From: Gammaproteobacteria bacterium | Lineage (GTDB): Bacteria; Pseudomonadota; Gammaproteobacteria; Steroidobacterales; Steroidobacteraceae | Length of the DNA stretch: 6,839 bases | Reading direction: 5' to 3' | Assembly (NCBI GenBank): GCA_010031985.1 | Contig: RGYP01000099.1 | Coordinates: 1-6,839 of the forward strand | In this document: positions 1 to 5,437 of the stretch, piece by piece | Layout: the number at the start of each line of letters is the position of its first letter | How positions within the stretch are numbered: position 1 is the stretch's first letter | Position numbers and translations under genes: made by a program | The notes under the pieces: generated by a model | What the model saw: only the letters and a program-made list of their open reading frames with translations | What the model was told of the DNA's origin: nothing | Databases searched by the model: none

Positions 1-58
1 GTAAGGCAGCGGGTTTTGATCCCGCCATTCGGAGGTTCGAATCCTTCCACCCCAGCCA
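1..58 (+). tRNA. tRNA-Gln (anticodon TTG), 3' part, cut by the window edge
   Basis: This is the 3' three quarters of a glutamine tRNA gene. The visible part starts in the D-loop (GTAAGGC). The anticodon stem is GCGGG (9-13) paired with CCCGC (21-25), around a 7-base loop at 14-20 with TTG at 16-18, which reads CAA and, by wobble, CAG. The T arm is GGAGG (31-35), loop TTCGAAT, then CCTTC (43-47), with one G-T wobble. The acceptor 3' strand CACCCCA, discriminator G and an encoded CCA (56-58) complete it. The sequence closely resembles the E. coli Gln tRNAs as I recall them. The 5' acceptor strand and the D stem lie before the window. A tRNA-Gln directly upstream of prs, with ispE before it, is common in gammaproteobacteria; ispE is not visible here. 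Confidence 0.93.
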
Positions 59-60
59 CT

Positions 61-91
61 CGGTGACCGACCATCGACGACGGCGTCACCG
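61..91 (+). other. 7-bp inverted repeat between tRNA-Gln and prs
   Basis: CGGTGAC (61-67) is perfectly complementary to GTCACCG (85-91) across a 17-base loop. It begins two bases after the tRNA CCA and ends before the likely prs ribosome-binding site (97-102). No T-run follows, so it is not an intrinsic terminator. It could mark a tRNA 3' processing or leader structure, or be chance in GC-rich DNA. The repeat itself is certain; its role is unknown. Confidence 0.35.
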
Positions 92-107
92 CGCTCGAGA
101 GGCCCAC

Positions 108-1061
108 TTGGACAGCCAGACGCTCGCACTCTTCACCGGCAACGCGAACCCCCCGCTTGCCCAGGAGATCGCGCGACACCTGATGGTGCCGCTCGGACGC
201 TCGGTCGTCGGCCGTTTCAGCGACGGTGAAGTCAACGTCGAAATCATGGAAAACGTCCGGGGTCGCGACGTATTCCTCGTGCAGCCGACGTGCCCGCCGG
301 TCAACGATCACCTGATGGAACTTTTGGTGATGGCCGATGCCTGTCGTCGCGCTTCGGCGAAAAGCGTCACGGCCGTCGTGCCGTACATGGGCTACTCACG
401 TCAGGACCGCCGACCGCGCGCCACACGCTCGGCGATCTCGGCAAAGTTGGTTGCCAACATGATGGCGGGCTCTGGGATCAGCCGCGTACTCACCGTCGAC
501 CTGCATGCCGAGCAGATCCAGGGTTTCTTTGATATCCCGGTCGACAACGTCTACGCCTCGCCCGTGCTGCTCGGCGATGCCTGGCGACGCGGCTACCCGA
601 ACATGATCGTGGTGTCCCCGGATGTCGGCGGTGTGGTGCGGGCGCGGGCGCTTGCCAAGCGGCTCGATGACATCGAGCTCGCCATCATCGACAAGCGTCG
701 ACCGCGACCCAACGAATCGAAGGTGATGAACATCATCGGCGAAGTCGCGGGCAAGACCTGCGTGCTGATCGACGACATGGTCGACACCGCGGGGACGCTC
801 TGCCTCGCCGCGCAGGCGCTCAAGGACGAGGGCGCGACTCGGGTAGTCGCCTACATCACCCATCCCATCCTCTCCGGCAAGGCCGTCGAGAGAATCAGCA
901 ATTCAGGGCTCGATGAGCTGGTGGTCACCGACACCATCCCGCTCACCGAGGCCGCAAGAACGTGCGGGCGGATCCGTCAGCTTACGGTGGCGGGCCTGCT
1001 CGGCGAGACGATACGGCGCATCAGGGACGAAGAGTCCGTGAGTTCGCTGTACGTCGATTGA
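108..1061 (+). CDS. prs: Ribose-phosphate pyrophosphokinase (PRPP synthetase)
   Basis: The enzyme transfers pyrophosphate from ATP to ribose 5-phosphate, giving PRPP for purine, pyrimidine, NAD, His and Trp synthesis in the cytosol. From the TTG start the protein has 317 residues, against 315 for E. coli Prs. Visible class I signatures are GRFSDGEV (35-42), GYSRQDRR (95-102), VDLHAEQIQGFFD (130-142, with the conserved His133), the catalytic flexible loop DKRRPRP (195-201) and the PRPP-binding motif IDDMVDTAGTL (221-231). I chose TTG at 108 because it gives family length, begins close to the E. coli N-terminus (DSQTLALFTGN against PDMKLFAGN) and has GAGAGG at 97-102, five bases upstream. The longer in-frame GTG at 63 would add 15 mostly basic residues, lies four bases after the tRNA and has no ribosome-binding site. 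The gene lies 49 bases from tRNA-Gln and 48 bases before rplY, so co-transcription is likely. Confidence 0.96.
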   Translation: MDSQTLALFTGNANPPLAQEIARHLMVPLGRSVVGRFSDGEVNVEIMENVRGRDVFLVQPTCPPVNDHLMELLVMADACRRASAKSVTAVVPYMGYSRQDRRPRATRSAISAKLVANMMAGSGISRVLTVDLHAEQIQGFFDIPVDNVYASPVLLGDAWRRGYPNMIVVSPDVGGVVRARALAKRLDDIELAIIDKRRPRPNESKVMNIIGEVAGKTCVLIDDMVDTAGTLCLAAQALKDEGATRVVAYITHPILSGKAVERISNSGLDELVVTDTIPLTEAARTCGRIRQLTVAGLLGETIRRIRDEESVSSLYVD

Positions 1062-1062
1062 G

Positions 1063-1084
1063 TCCGTTCTGGTCGCGGAACGGA
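1063..1084 (+). other. 7-bp inverted repeat in the prs-rplY gap
   Basis: TCCGTTC (1063-1069) pairs perfectly with GAACGGA (1078-1084) around an 8-base loop, and an outer G-T wobble (1062/1085) can extend it. It begins two bases after the prs stop codon and ends 12 bases before the rplY Shine-Dalgarno AGGAG (1097-1101). The following bases are TAATTA rather than a run of T, so it is at best a weak terminator. It may be an RNA-stability hairpin or a leader element of rplY. Only the pairing is seen directly. Confidence 0.4.
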
Positions 1085-1109
1085 TAATTACCAACCAGGA
1101 GTCCAGTCA

Positions 1110-1811
1110 ATGAAAATCTCGTTCGAACTCGCCGCGGATGCTCGCAGCGATGAAGGCAAAGGTGCGAGCCGCCGCCTTCGTCATGCAGGCAAAGTCCCGG
1201 CCATCCTCTACGGCGGCAAGCGCGATCCGCGCATGCTCTCGCTGAACCACGAAAAGCTGATGACGCTGGTCGAGAACGAAAAGTTCTATTCGACCATCAT
1301 CGGCCTCAAGGTCGGCGACGAGACGCAGCCCGCCATCGTCAAAGATTTGCAGATGCATCCGGCGAAGCCGCAGGTACTGCATCTCGATCTGCAGCGCGTG
1401 CTCGAGACGGAGAAGATCCGCATCCGCCTGCCGATCCACTTCAAGGGTGAGTCGATCTCGCCCGGTGTGAAGACGCAGGGCGGCATCGTGTCGCATCGCA
1501 TCGCCGACATCGAAGTGTCCTGCCTGCCGAAAGATCTGCCCGAGGAAATCACGCTCGATCTGTCGCAGATGAAGCTGAACGAGTCGAAGTACATCTCCGA
1601 CGTGCCGCTGCCCGCCGGTGTCGTGGCGACCGCCGTGACGCAGGGCAAGGATCAGGTCGTGGTGTCCATCCACAGCCCGCGTGCCGAGGAGCCGGAAACC
1701 CCGGTGGCCGAGGTCGCTGCTGCTGCGGCACCCGCGGCCGGCGCCGCGGCTCCCGCTGCTGCAGGCGATGCGAAGAAGGAAGAGCCCAAGAAGGAAGGCG
1801 CGAAGAAGTAA
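1110..1811 (+). CDS. rplY: 50S ribosomal protein L25/general stress protein Ctc, long form
   Basis: This is the L25 (TL5/Ctc) protein, which binds 5S rRNA in the central protuberance of the large ribosomal subunit. At 233 residues it is the two-domain form, not the short E. coli L25 (about 94 residues). The N-terminal L25 beta-barrel covers roughly residues 1-95, with RRLRHAGKVPAILYG (21-35) and VLHLDLQRV (89-97) as family signatures. The C-terminal TL5 domain covers roughly 98-190, with GVKTQGGIV (119-127) and PEEITLDLS (144-152). An Ala/Pro-rich stretch (about 200-219) and a Lys/Glu-rich tail (220-233) follow, likely disordered and possibly RNA-contacting. ATG at 1110 has AGGAG at 1097-1101 and gives the expected N-terminus. 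The gene sits between prs and pth as in many gammaproteobacteria and is closed by a strong terminator. Confidence 0.95.
   Translation: MKISFELAADARSDEGKGASRRLRHAGKVPAILYGGKRDPRMLSLNHEKLMTLVENEKFYSTIIGLKVGDETQPAIVKDLQMHPAKPQVLHLDLQRVLETEKIRIRLPIHFKGESISPGVKTQGGIVSHRIADIEVSCLPKDLPEEITLDLSQMKLNESKYISDVPLPAGVVATAVTQGKDQVVVSIHSPRAEEPETPVAEVAAAAAPAAGAAAPAAAGDAKKEEPKKEGAKK
1707..1808 (+). repeat. Low-complexity 3' end of rplY (Ala/Pro run, then Lys/Glu tail)
   Basis: The DNA here is a run of GC-rich Ala and Pro codons (1707-1766), followed by purine-rich repeats built on AAGAAGGA and GCGAAGAAG (1767-1808). GCGAAGAAG occurs twice, near the start and at the very end of the purine-rich part. It encodes the C-terminal tail of L25/Ctc. 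Such tracts change length easily by slippage, so length is expected to vary among relatives. Confidence 0.6.
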
Positions 1812-1850
1812 TCGCGCTCTTCGGCGGGTCTCTTTCATCGAGACGCGAAT

Positions 1851-1881
1851 GGAGGCCGCCTTCGTGGCGGCCTCCGTTTTT
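1851..1881 (+). terminator. Rho-independent terminator after rplY
   Basis: GGAGGCCGCC (1851-1860) and GGCGGCCTCC (1866-1875) form a perfect 10-bp GC-rich stem with a five-base loop TTCGT. One G and then TTTTT (1877-1881) follow. The stem lies 39 bases after the rplY stop and should end most prs-rplY transcripts. It ends only two bases before the pth Shine-Dalgarno, so pth-ychF must be expressed by readthrough or from a promoter inside rplY; I could not identify such a promoter. Confidence 0.9.
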
Positions 1882-1891
1882 GCGGAGGTCG
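1868..1891 (+). promoter_or_regulatory. Alternative hairpin that would mask the pth ribosome-binding site
   Basis: CGGCCTCCG (1868-1876) can pair with CGGAGGTCG (1883-1891): eight Watson-Crick pairs and one G-U wobble around the loop TTTTTG (1877-1882). It uses the 3' arm of the rplY terminator, so the two hairpins exclude each other. The downstream arm contains the pth Shine-Dalgarno GGAGG (1884-1888), two bases before the GTG start at 1893. The pairing is seen directly. A regulatory role is inferred, since any GGAGG downstream of a CCTCC can pair with it. Confidence 0.4.
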
Positions 1892-1892
1892 A

Positions 1893-2489
1893 GTGGCTGG
1901 CACAACCCTCAAGCTCATCGTGGGCCTTGGCAATCCGGGCGAGAAATACGCGCGGACTCGGCACAACGCAGGCTTCTGGTTCGTCGACGAGCTTGCCCGG
2001 CGGCACGGTGGCGTGTTTCGCTCCGAGAGCAAACATCTCGGCGAGGTCGCGCGCATTCGGGTGACGGCAGAGGGTGGCGCCACGCCCGAAATTTGGCTGC
2101 TCAAGCCCGGTACCTACATGAACAAGAGCGGCGGCTCGATCGCCTCGCTCGCAAATTTCTACAAGGTCGCACCCGGCGAAGTTCTGGTGGCGCACGATGA
2201 ACTCGATCTGCCCGTGGGCACCGCGCGCTTGAAACTCGGCGGTGGACACGGCGGGCACAACGGTTTGCGCGACACCATCGCTGCGATCGGTGCCGATTTT
2301 TGGCGGCTGCGCGTCGGCATCGCGCATCCCGGTCACAAAGATCTGGTGCTCGACTACGTTTTACAACGTGCCTCGTCCGAGGACGAGCGTGCGATCCACG
2401 ATTCTTTGGCGCGCGCCGCCGATGCCTTGCCCGTCATGCTCGGGCAGGGCGCCGAAAAGGCGATGAACCGTTTGCATACACAGGACTGA
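1893..2489 (+). CDS. pth: Peptidyl-tRNA hydrolase
   Basis: Pth cleaves the ester bond of peptidyl-tRNAs that drop off ribosomes, recycling tRNA; it is essential in most bacteria. The protein has 198 residues (E. coli 194). The family signature KLIVGLGNPGEKY (7-19) and RHNAGFWFVD (23-32) are intact. Residues matching the known active site are Asn14, His24 (catalytic), Asn77 in TYMNKSG, Asp102 in HDELDLP and Asn123 in GGGHGGHNGL. The start is GTG at 1893 with GGAGG at 1884-1888, a rather short spacing of four bases; it gives an N-terminus four residues longer than E. coli Pth. No in-frame ATG lies before the conserved core. The gene follows the rplY terminator directly, and ychF begins seven bases after its stop, so the two are almost certainly co-transcribed. 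Confidence 0.96.
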   Translation: MAGTTLKLIVGLGNPGEKYARTRHNAGFWFVDELARRHGGVFRSESKHLGEVARIRVTAEGGATPEIWLLKPGTYMNKSGGSIASLANFYKVAPGEVLVAHDELDLPVGTARLKLGGGHGGHNGLRDTIAAIGADFWRLRVGIAHPGHKDLVLDYVLQRASSEDERAIHDSLARAADALPVMLGQGAEKAMNRLHTQD

Positions 2490-2496
2490 ATCACAC

Positions 2497-3588
2497 ATGG
2501 GAATCAAGTGCGGAATCGTCGGACTGCCCAATGTCGGCAAGTCGACGCTGTTCAATGCGCTCACGCGCTCGGCGATCGCAGCGGAGAATTATCCCTTCTG
2601 CACCATCGACCCCAACGTCGGCATCGTTCCCGTGCCCGATCCGCGCCTCGATCAACTTGCGGCGATCGTGAAGCCCGAGCGCATCGTGCCGACCACGGTG
2701 GAGTTCGTCGACATTGCGGGCATCGTCAAGGGCGCCTCGACGGGCGAGGGGCTCGGCAATAAATTTCTCGCCAACATTCGCGAGGTCGATGCCATCGCCC
2801 ACGTAGTGCGGTGTTTCGTCAACGACGACATCGTGCACGTCGCCGGCAAGATCGATCCGCTCGATGACATCGAAACCATCAACACCGAGCTTGCGCTGGC
2901 CGATCTCGAAACGGCGGAAAAGGCGCTGCAGCGCGCCGAAAAAGCCGCCAAGGCCATGGATAAAGAAGCGATCAAGGCGCGCGATGTCATCCGTCGCGTG
3001 CGCGATGCGCTCAACGCCGGGCAGCCGGCGCGTGCGGTGAAGCTCGACGAGACCGAGCGTCCGATCGTGCGCGAGATGCAACTGCTGACGTACAAGCCCG
3101 TGCTCTACGTCGCCAACGTTCAAGAGGGCGGTTTCGACGACAACCCGATGCTCGAGGCCGTGCGCAAACTCGCTGTCGGCGAGAATTCGCAGGTGGTCGC
3201 GGTTTGTGCAGCGATCGAGGCCGAGATCTCGCAACTCGACGATGCCGATCGCGTCGAATTTCTCAAAGATTTGGGTCTGGAAGAGCCTGGTCTCAATCGC
3301 GTGATCCGTGCGGGCTATGCGTTGCTCGGCTTGCAGACCTATTTCACGGCCGGCGAAAAAGAGGTGCGCGCCTGGACCGTGAGGAAAGGGGCTTCGGCGC
3401 CGCAGGCCGCCGGGGTCATTCATACCGATTTCGAGCGAGGTTTCATCCGCGCCGAAGTGATCGCCTACGATGACTACGTTGCCCTCAAAGGCGAGCAGGG
3501 CGCGAAAGAATCCGGAAAGCTGCGTCTCGAGGGCAAGGAGTACATCGTCCGCGAGGGCGACGTGATGCACTTCCGGTTCAATGTCTGA
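2497..3588 (+). CDS. ychF: Redox-regulated ATPase YchF (Obg/OLA1 family)
   Basis: YchF is a conserved P-loop ATPase of the TRAFAC class, related to Obg GTPases but preferring ATP. It associates with ribosomes and influences translation initiation and the oxidative stress response. The protein has 363 residues, the same as E. coli. Visible are the Walker A motif GLPNVGKST (9-17), switch II DIAGIVKGAS (72-81) with no catalytic Gln, and the G4 position NVQE (207-210) in place of the NKxD of GTPases, which explains ATP specificity. Cys35 in PFCTIDPN matches the redox-sensitive Cys of E. coli YchF. A helical coiled-coil insertion covers about 128-175, and the TGS domain occupies about 280-363 (LQTYFTAGEKEVRAW through GDVMHFRFNV). 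ATG at 2497 lies seven bases after the pth stop, with AGGA at 2482-2485 inside the pth end. The pth-ychF pair is widely conserved. Confidence 0.97.
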   Translation: MGIKCGIVGLPNVGKSTLFNALTRSAIAAENYPFCTIDPNVGIVPVPDPRLDQLAAIVKPERIVPTTVEFVDIAGIVKGASTGEGLGNKFLANIREVDAIAHVVRCFVNDDIVHVAGKIDPLDDIETINTELALADLETAEKALQRAEKAAKAMDKEAIKARDVIRRVRDALNAGQPARAVKLDETERPIVREMQLLTYKPVLYVANVQEGGFDDNPMLEAVRKLAVGENSQVVAVCAAIEAEISQLDDADRVEFLKDLGLEEPGLNRVIRAGYALLGLQTYFTAGEKEVRAWTVRKGASAPQAAGVIHTDFERGFIRAEVIAYDDYVALKGEQGAKESGKLRLEGKEYIVREGDVMHFRFNV

Positions 3589-3609
3589 CTCTGGCTTGAA
3601 GACCCCTTG

Positions 3610-4077
3610 CTAGATGAGGCCGAGTGGCAGCTCGGTCGTGTTCTTGGTTTCTTCGATCACGATACGCGAGTCGATCGACTGCACGCCCTGGATCTGTGCG
3701 AGCTTGCCCTGCACGAAGCTGTTGTATTCCTCCACGGTGCGAGTGGCGACCAGCAGGATGAAGTCGATGTCGCCCATCACCAGAAAGCACTGCAGCACTT
3801 CCGGAAAACTCACTACCCGCTGTTTGAACTTGGGTAACGACTGCCAGCCATGGCTCGCGAGCTTCACGTTGACCACTACCAGAACCTCTAGCCCGAGCTT
3901 CTTGCGAGCCAGCCGCGCGACCCGGCCTTGGATGATTCCCGCCTCCTCGAGTTGATTGACTCGGCGCCAGCAGGGCGATTGCGAGAGTCCGACGCGCTCG
4001 GCGAGTTCGGTGCTCGAAACGCTGGCGTCCTGCTGCAGAGCCTTGAGGATGGCGATGTCCTGCTTGTCGAGTTTCAT
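3610..4077 (-). CDS. Lrp/AsnC-family transcriptional regulator
   Basis: This 155-residue protein has the typical Lrp layout: an N-terminal helix-turn-helix (about 4-48, with STELAERVGLSQSPCWRRV at 22-40) and a C-terminal RAM ligand-binding and oligomerisation domain (about 65-145, with the family motif GDIDFILLV at 102-110). It ends in TTELPLGLI. These proteins act as dimers to octamers on DNA and often sense amino acids. ATG at 4077 is preceded by GGAG (4091-4088), ten bases upstream. The gene converges on ychF (21-base gap) and diverges from bkdA1 (113-base gap). Pseudomonas bkd operons are activated by the divergent Lrp-type protein BkdR, so control of the adjacent bkd genes is the natural inference. 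The recognition helix looks different from P. putida BkdR as I recall it (SQSPCWRRV against SPTPCFNRV), so orthology is not assumed and no symbol is given. Confidence 0.93.
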   Translation of the reverse strand: MKLDKQDIAILKALQQDASVSSTELAERVGLSQSPCWRRVNQLEEAGIIQGRVARLARKKLGLEVLVVVNVKLASHGWQSLPKFKQRVVSFPEVLQCFLVMGDIDFILLVATRTVEEYNSFVQGKLAQIQGVQSIDSRIVIEETKNTTELPLGLI

Positions 4078-4092
4078 GGATAAATGTCTCCA

Positions 4093-4115
4093 ATTATTCC
4101 AATAGCGAGAATAAT
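4093..4115. promoter_or_regulatory. AT-rich inverted repeat, candidate Lrp-type operator
   Basis: ATTATTC (4093-4099) and GAATAAT (4109-4115) form a perfect 7-bp dyad with a nine-base spacer, in an AT-rich patch of otherwise GC-rich DNA. It lies 16 bases upstream of the regulator's start, just beyond its Shine-Dalgarno. It overlaps the candidate -10 of the regulator and is centred about 86 bases upstream of the bkdA1 start. AT-rich dyads are typical Lrp-family sites. Binding here could repress the regulator and activate bkd; this is inference. Confidence 0.55.
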
Positions 4116-4139
4116 CTATTCGTGACCTGCCGCGCGCAA
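4111..4139 (-). promoter_or_regulatory. Candidate sigma-70 promoter of the Lrp-type regulator
   Basis: On the minus strand TTGCGC (4139-4134) and GATTAT (4116-4111) are separated by exactly 17 bases. They match the -35 and -10 consensus at 3/6 and 4/6 positions. Transcription would start near 4104, giving a leader of about 27 bases that includes the GGAG at 4091-4088. The -10 is inside the right arm of the 4093-4115 dyad, which fits autorepression. The match is only moderate. Confidence 0.35.
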
Positions 4140-4176
4140 GGGCGGGGTTAGCCGTCTCGCCGCCATCAGCCTGTCT

Positions 4177-4182
4177 TATGCT
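4177..4182 (+). promoter_or_regulatory. Candidate -10 box of the bkd operon
   Basis: TATGCT matches TATAAT at four of six positions. It ends eight bases before the A of the bkdA1 ATG (4191), so transcription would begin at or within a base or two of the start codon. No good -35 lies 16-18 bases upstream (GTCTCG at 4154-4159 is poor), as expected for an activator-dependent promoter. The bases before the ATG (CTTTCCCACC) contain no Shine-Dalgarno. Confidence 0.3.
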
Positions 4183-4190
4183 TTCCCACC

Positions 4191-5432
4191 ATGTCAGTCT
4201 CGAAACTGCATGTGCCAGCGGTACCGGCGCGACCGGGCGAACGGCCCGACTTCAGCTACGTGAGGTTGTCGGCGGCGGGTGAGGTCGCGAGACCCGCGCC
4301 CGACGTGGCGGTCGCCGATACGGCGCCGCTCGCCGAATCTTTGGTGCGCGTACTCGATGACTCGGGGCAGGCCGTCGGCCCCTGGAACCCGAAGCTCGCG
4401 CCGGAGCAACTTTTGACGGGCTTGCGGCTGATGCTCCTCACGCGACTCTTCGATGAGCGCATGCAGCGGACCCAGCGTCAGGGTCGGATCACTTTCTACG
4501 TCCGCTCACTCGGTGAGGAGGCGGTTTCCGTGGCCGCGGCCATGGCACTCGCCGAGCGCGACATGCTGTTCCCGTCGTATCGCAATCAGGGTCTGCATGT
4601 GGCCCGCGGCATGTCGCTCGTCGATCTCATGTGTCAGTTGCTCTCGAATTCGCACGACATGTGTCGCGGCCGCCAGCTGCCCGTCATGTACCACTCGGTG
4701 CCGCATCGTTTGTTTTCGATTTCCGGCAACCTCGCGACGCAATTTCCGCAGGCGGTCGGTTGGGCGATGGCGGCGGCGATCAAGGGTGAGTCGGACATTG
4801 CTGCGGCGTGGATCGGCGAGGGCAGTACGGCCGCCGCCGACTTTCATCATGCGCTCACCTTCGCAAAAGTTTATCGCGCACCGGTCATCCTCAACATCGT
4901 CAACAACCAGTGGGCGATCTCCACGTTCCAGGGGTATGCGGGCGGCGAGCAACGGTCGTTCGCGGCGCGCGGTCCCGGGATCGGCCTCGCCGGTTTGCGT
5001 GTCGATGGCAACGACTTTCTGGCGGTGCACGCCGCCACGGCGTGGGCCGCAGAGCGCGCTCGCAGCGGACACGGAGCGACCGTGCTTGAGCTCGTGACCT
5101 ATCGTGCGGGCGCCCATTCCACGAGCGACGATCCGTCTCGTTACAGATCGCGCGAGGAAGTCGAGCAATGGCCGCTCGGCGACCCGATCGCGCGCCTTGC
5201 GCAGCATCTCGAACGCGAGGGTGTGTGGGATGAGGAGCGACACGCGGCACTGGTCGCCGAGCTCGAACAACACGTAGCCGCCGCATGGCGTGAGGCCATC
5301 TCCCACGGCACGCTGACCGAAGGCCCCAAACTCGATCCGGCGCTGATGTTCGAGGATGTATTCAAAGAACTGCCCGCGCATCTTCGCGAGCAACGCGACG
5401 AGTTGCTCGCCGAAATTTCAGCGTCGGAGTAA
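4191..5432 (+). CDS. bkdA1: Branched-chain 2-oxoacid dehydrogenase E1 component, alpha subunit
   Basis: With BkdA2 this forms the thiamine diphosphate-dependent E1, which decarboxylates the 2-oxoacids of Val, Leu and Ile and transfers the acyl group to lipoyl-E2. The protein has 413 residues, like P. putida BkdA1 (about 410). It shares that subfamily's N-terminal segment (RPDFSYVRLS at 18-27, SLVRVLDDSG at 50-59), which pyruvate dehydrogenase E1 alpha lacks. ThDP/Mg-binding elements are IGEG (208-211) and, further on, NIVNNQWAIST (235-245), equivalent to the GDG...NN motif. Glu replaces the usual Asp, as in the human BCKDH E1 alpha. The loop YRAGAHSTSDDPSRYR (304-319) matches the BCKDH phosphorylation loop and holds the conserved His309. 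ATG at 4191 matches the family N-terminus but has no ribosome-binding site. bkdA2 starts five bases after the stop. Confidence 0.94.
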   Translation: MSVSKLHVPAVPARPGERPDFSYVRLSAAGEVARPAPDVAVADTAPLAESLVRVLDDSGQAVGPWNPKLAPEQLLTGLRLMLLTRLFDERMQRTQRQGRITFYVRSLGEEAVSVAAAMALAERDMLFPSYRNQGLHVARGMSLVDLMCQLLSNSHDMCRGRQLPVMYHSVPHRLFSISGNLATQFPQAVGWAMAAAIKGESDIAAAWIGEGSTAAADFHHALTFAKVYRAPVILNIVNNQWAISTFQGYAGGEQRSFAARGPGIGLAGLRVDGNDFLAVHAATAWAAERARSGHGATVLELVTYRAGAHSTSDDPSRYRSREEVEQWPLGDPIARLAQHLEREGVWDEERHAALVAELEQHVAAAWREAISHGTLTEGPKLDPALMFEDVFKELPAHLREQRDELLAEISASE

Positions 5433-5437
5433 GTCGC

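Noticed and set aside
1812..1848. Nested short inverted repeats between the rplY stop and the terminator (TCGCG/CGCGA and GTCTC/GAGAC)
   Set aside because: The stems are only 5 bp and cannot both form fully because they share a base at 1844. They are much weaker than the adjacent terminator and likely chance.
1107..2336. A 409-codon open frame on the minus strand across rplY and pth
   Set aside because: It is antisense to two well-supported genes, bridges a terminator, and has Arg/His/Asp-rich composition typical of the complement of high-GC codons. It shows no recognisable domain.
2491..3570. A 359-codon minus-strand open frame almost exactly opposite ychF
   Set aside because: It mirrors ychF because GC-rich third positions remove stop codons on the other strand. 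Its sequence is low in recognisable motifs, and ychF is certain.
3619..3636. Possible convergent terminator between ychF and the regulator (CCGAG/CTCGG stem at 3620-3635)
   Set aside because: The stem is only five base pairs, lies inside the regulator's coding end, and has no clean T-run on either strand.
3578..4093. A 171-codon minus-strand frame overlapping the Lrp-type regulator
   Set aside because: The overlapping 155-residue frame has a clear helix-turn-helix and RAM domain and its own ribosome-binding site; this one is an alternate-frame shadow.
4089..4117. A plus-strand promoter for bkd using TAATCT (4112-4117) as -10
   Set aside because: Only three of six -10 positions match and no -35-like hexamer lies at proper spacing. 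The patch is better explained by the regulator's promoter and dyad.
4506..5393. A 295-codon minus-strand open frame opposite bkdA1
   Set aside because: Shadow of a confidently identified E1 alpha gene, with Arg/His-rich composition and no known domain.
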